A stretch of 5,058 bases of DNA from the NCBI GenBank assembly GCA_030628975.1, contig DAOVPZ010000098.1, positions 1 through 5,058 on the forward strand, given 5' to 3'. Origin of the DNA: Candidatus Cloacimonadota bacterium. Lineage in GTDB: Bacteria > Cloacimonadota > Cloacimonadia > JGIOTU-2. Positions 4,675-5,058 of this stretch are shown here, piece after piece (the first letter of the stretch is position 1; each line of letters begins with the position of its first letter). The position numbers were made by a program, and so were the translations under genes. Below the pieces are notes generated by a model. The model was not told the DNA's origin. It searched no databases and was given only the letters and a program-made list of their open reading frames with translations.

Positions 4675-5058
4675 AAAAAAGTGAGATTATAAAAAAGGCT
4701 TACCTTGCAGGTTGGACTGCTCTTGCACTTCAACTTGGACACCGCATATCATATGACTTGGATTTTTTTACTAAAGAGGGATTTGATGAACAATTACTCC
4801 TTCCTCATATTGAAAAAATATCGAAATTTGAATTAGAGCAGATTGCGTGGAGAACAATCTTGGGAAAATTTGATGATGTACGATTTAGTATATTTTATTA
4901 TGAATATCCTATTCTATACCAACCTAAAAAGTTAGGAAAAATTAATATTTTGGATATTCCTGATATTACTGCAATGAAAATTGCTGCAATTTCATCAAGA
5001 GGAACAAAAAGAGATTTTATAGATCTTTTCTTTATTTGTAAGGGAAATACTTCTTTAA
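4623..5058 (+). CDS. AbiEii/AbiGii-family nucleotidyltransferase, putative toxin, 3' partial
   Basis: The frame opens with ATG at 4623 and stays open for 145 codons to the window edge, so the 3' end is missing. The protein matches the AbiEii toxin family (PF08843): YLAGWTALALQLGHR (residues 27-41) is the glycine turn, and SYDLDFFTKEGFD (43-55) supplies the acidic pair D45 and D47. Downstream, the family segment around K119 (AMKIAAISSRGTKRDFIDLF, residues 117-136) is intact. W31 stands where most relatives I recall have a second glycine. AbiEii enzymes are GTP-binding nucleotidyltransferases acting as toxins, some modifying tRNA acceptor ends, paired with an upstream antitoxin. This is the expected position, overlapping the DUF6922-like gene by 52 nt. 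No third catalytic aspartate is obvious in the RFSIFYYEYP strand (87-96). The family call is firm; toxicity and target are inferred. Confidence 0.88.
   Translation, partial: MFEQVLPGNTKAVLALLEKSEIIKKAYLAGWTALALQLGHRISYDLDFFTKEGFDEQLLLPHIEKISKFELEQIAWRTILGKFDDVRFSIFYYEYPILYQPKKLGKINILDIPDITAMKIAAISSRGTKRDFIDLFFICKGNTSL

Overview
The window is AT-rich, with codons ending mostly in A or T, and densely coding. All seven recognisable genes lie on the + strand. Both edges cut genes: the first has lost its 5' part and the last its 3' part. The gene set (a Na+/phosphate symporter with a separate PhoU-like partner, a BaiN/HI0933-type flavoprotein, a PHP-domain phosphoesterase and two nucleotidyltransferase-type toxin-antitoxin-like pairs) suggests a free-living, probably anaerobic, low-GC bacterium. 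Cloacimonadota/Marinimicrobia-like candidate phyla would fit. That placement is a weak inference from gene style; no rRNA or other marker gene is present.

Layout. 1-828 is the C-terminal part of a Na/Pi cotransporter. 837-1446 holds a small 70-residue protein whose 3' end overlaps a MNT-type nucleotidyltransferase gene by 59 nt. 1472-2143 is a stand-alone PhoU-domain protein, the expected partner of the transporter. The nucleotidyltransferase pair therefore sits inside what is otherwise a phosphate-uptake gene pair. 2169-3467 is a HI0933-like FAD-dependent oxidoreductase whose coding sequence contains a strikingly GC-rich, palindromic, in-frame insert near 2782-2815. 3454-4284, overlapping it by 14 nt, is a PHP phosphoesterase of the RNase AM/TrpH type. 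4285-4368 is the only real intergenic space. It is packed with consecutive inverted repeats, the last of which covers the Shine-Dalgarno of the next gene. 4369-4674 (TTG start) encodes a DUF6922-like protein, and overlapping it by 52 nt from 4623 to the window end is an AbiEii-family nucleotidyltransferase, left open at the edge.

How the genes work together. The transporter and PhoU form a phosphate-uptake and control unit. The flavoprotein and PHP enzyme look like translationally coupled housekeeping genes. The two nucleotidyltransferase modules share one architecture: a short upstream gene whose last 17-20 codons overlap the start of the enzyme gene in another frame. This arrangement couples translation of a putative antitoxin to that of its putative toxin. 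The most interesting items are the palindromic insert in the flavoprotein gene, the two parallel overlapping modules, and the hairpin cluster upstream of the second module.
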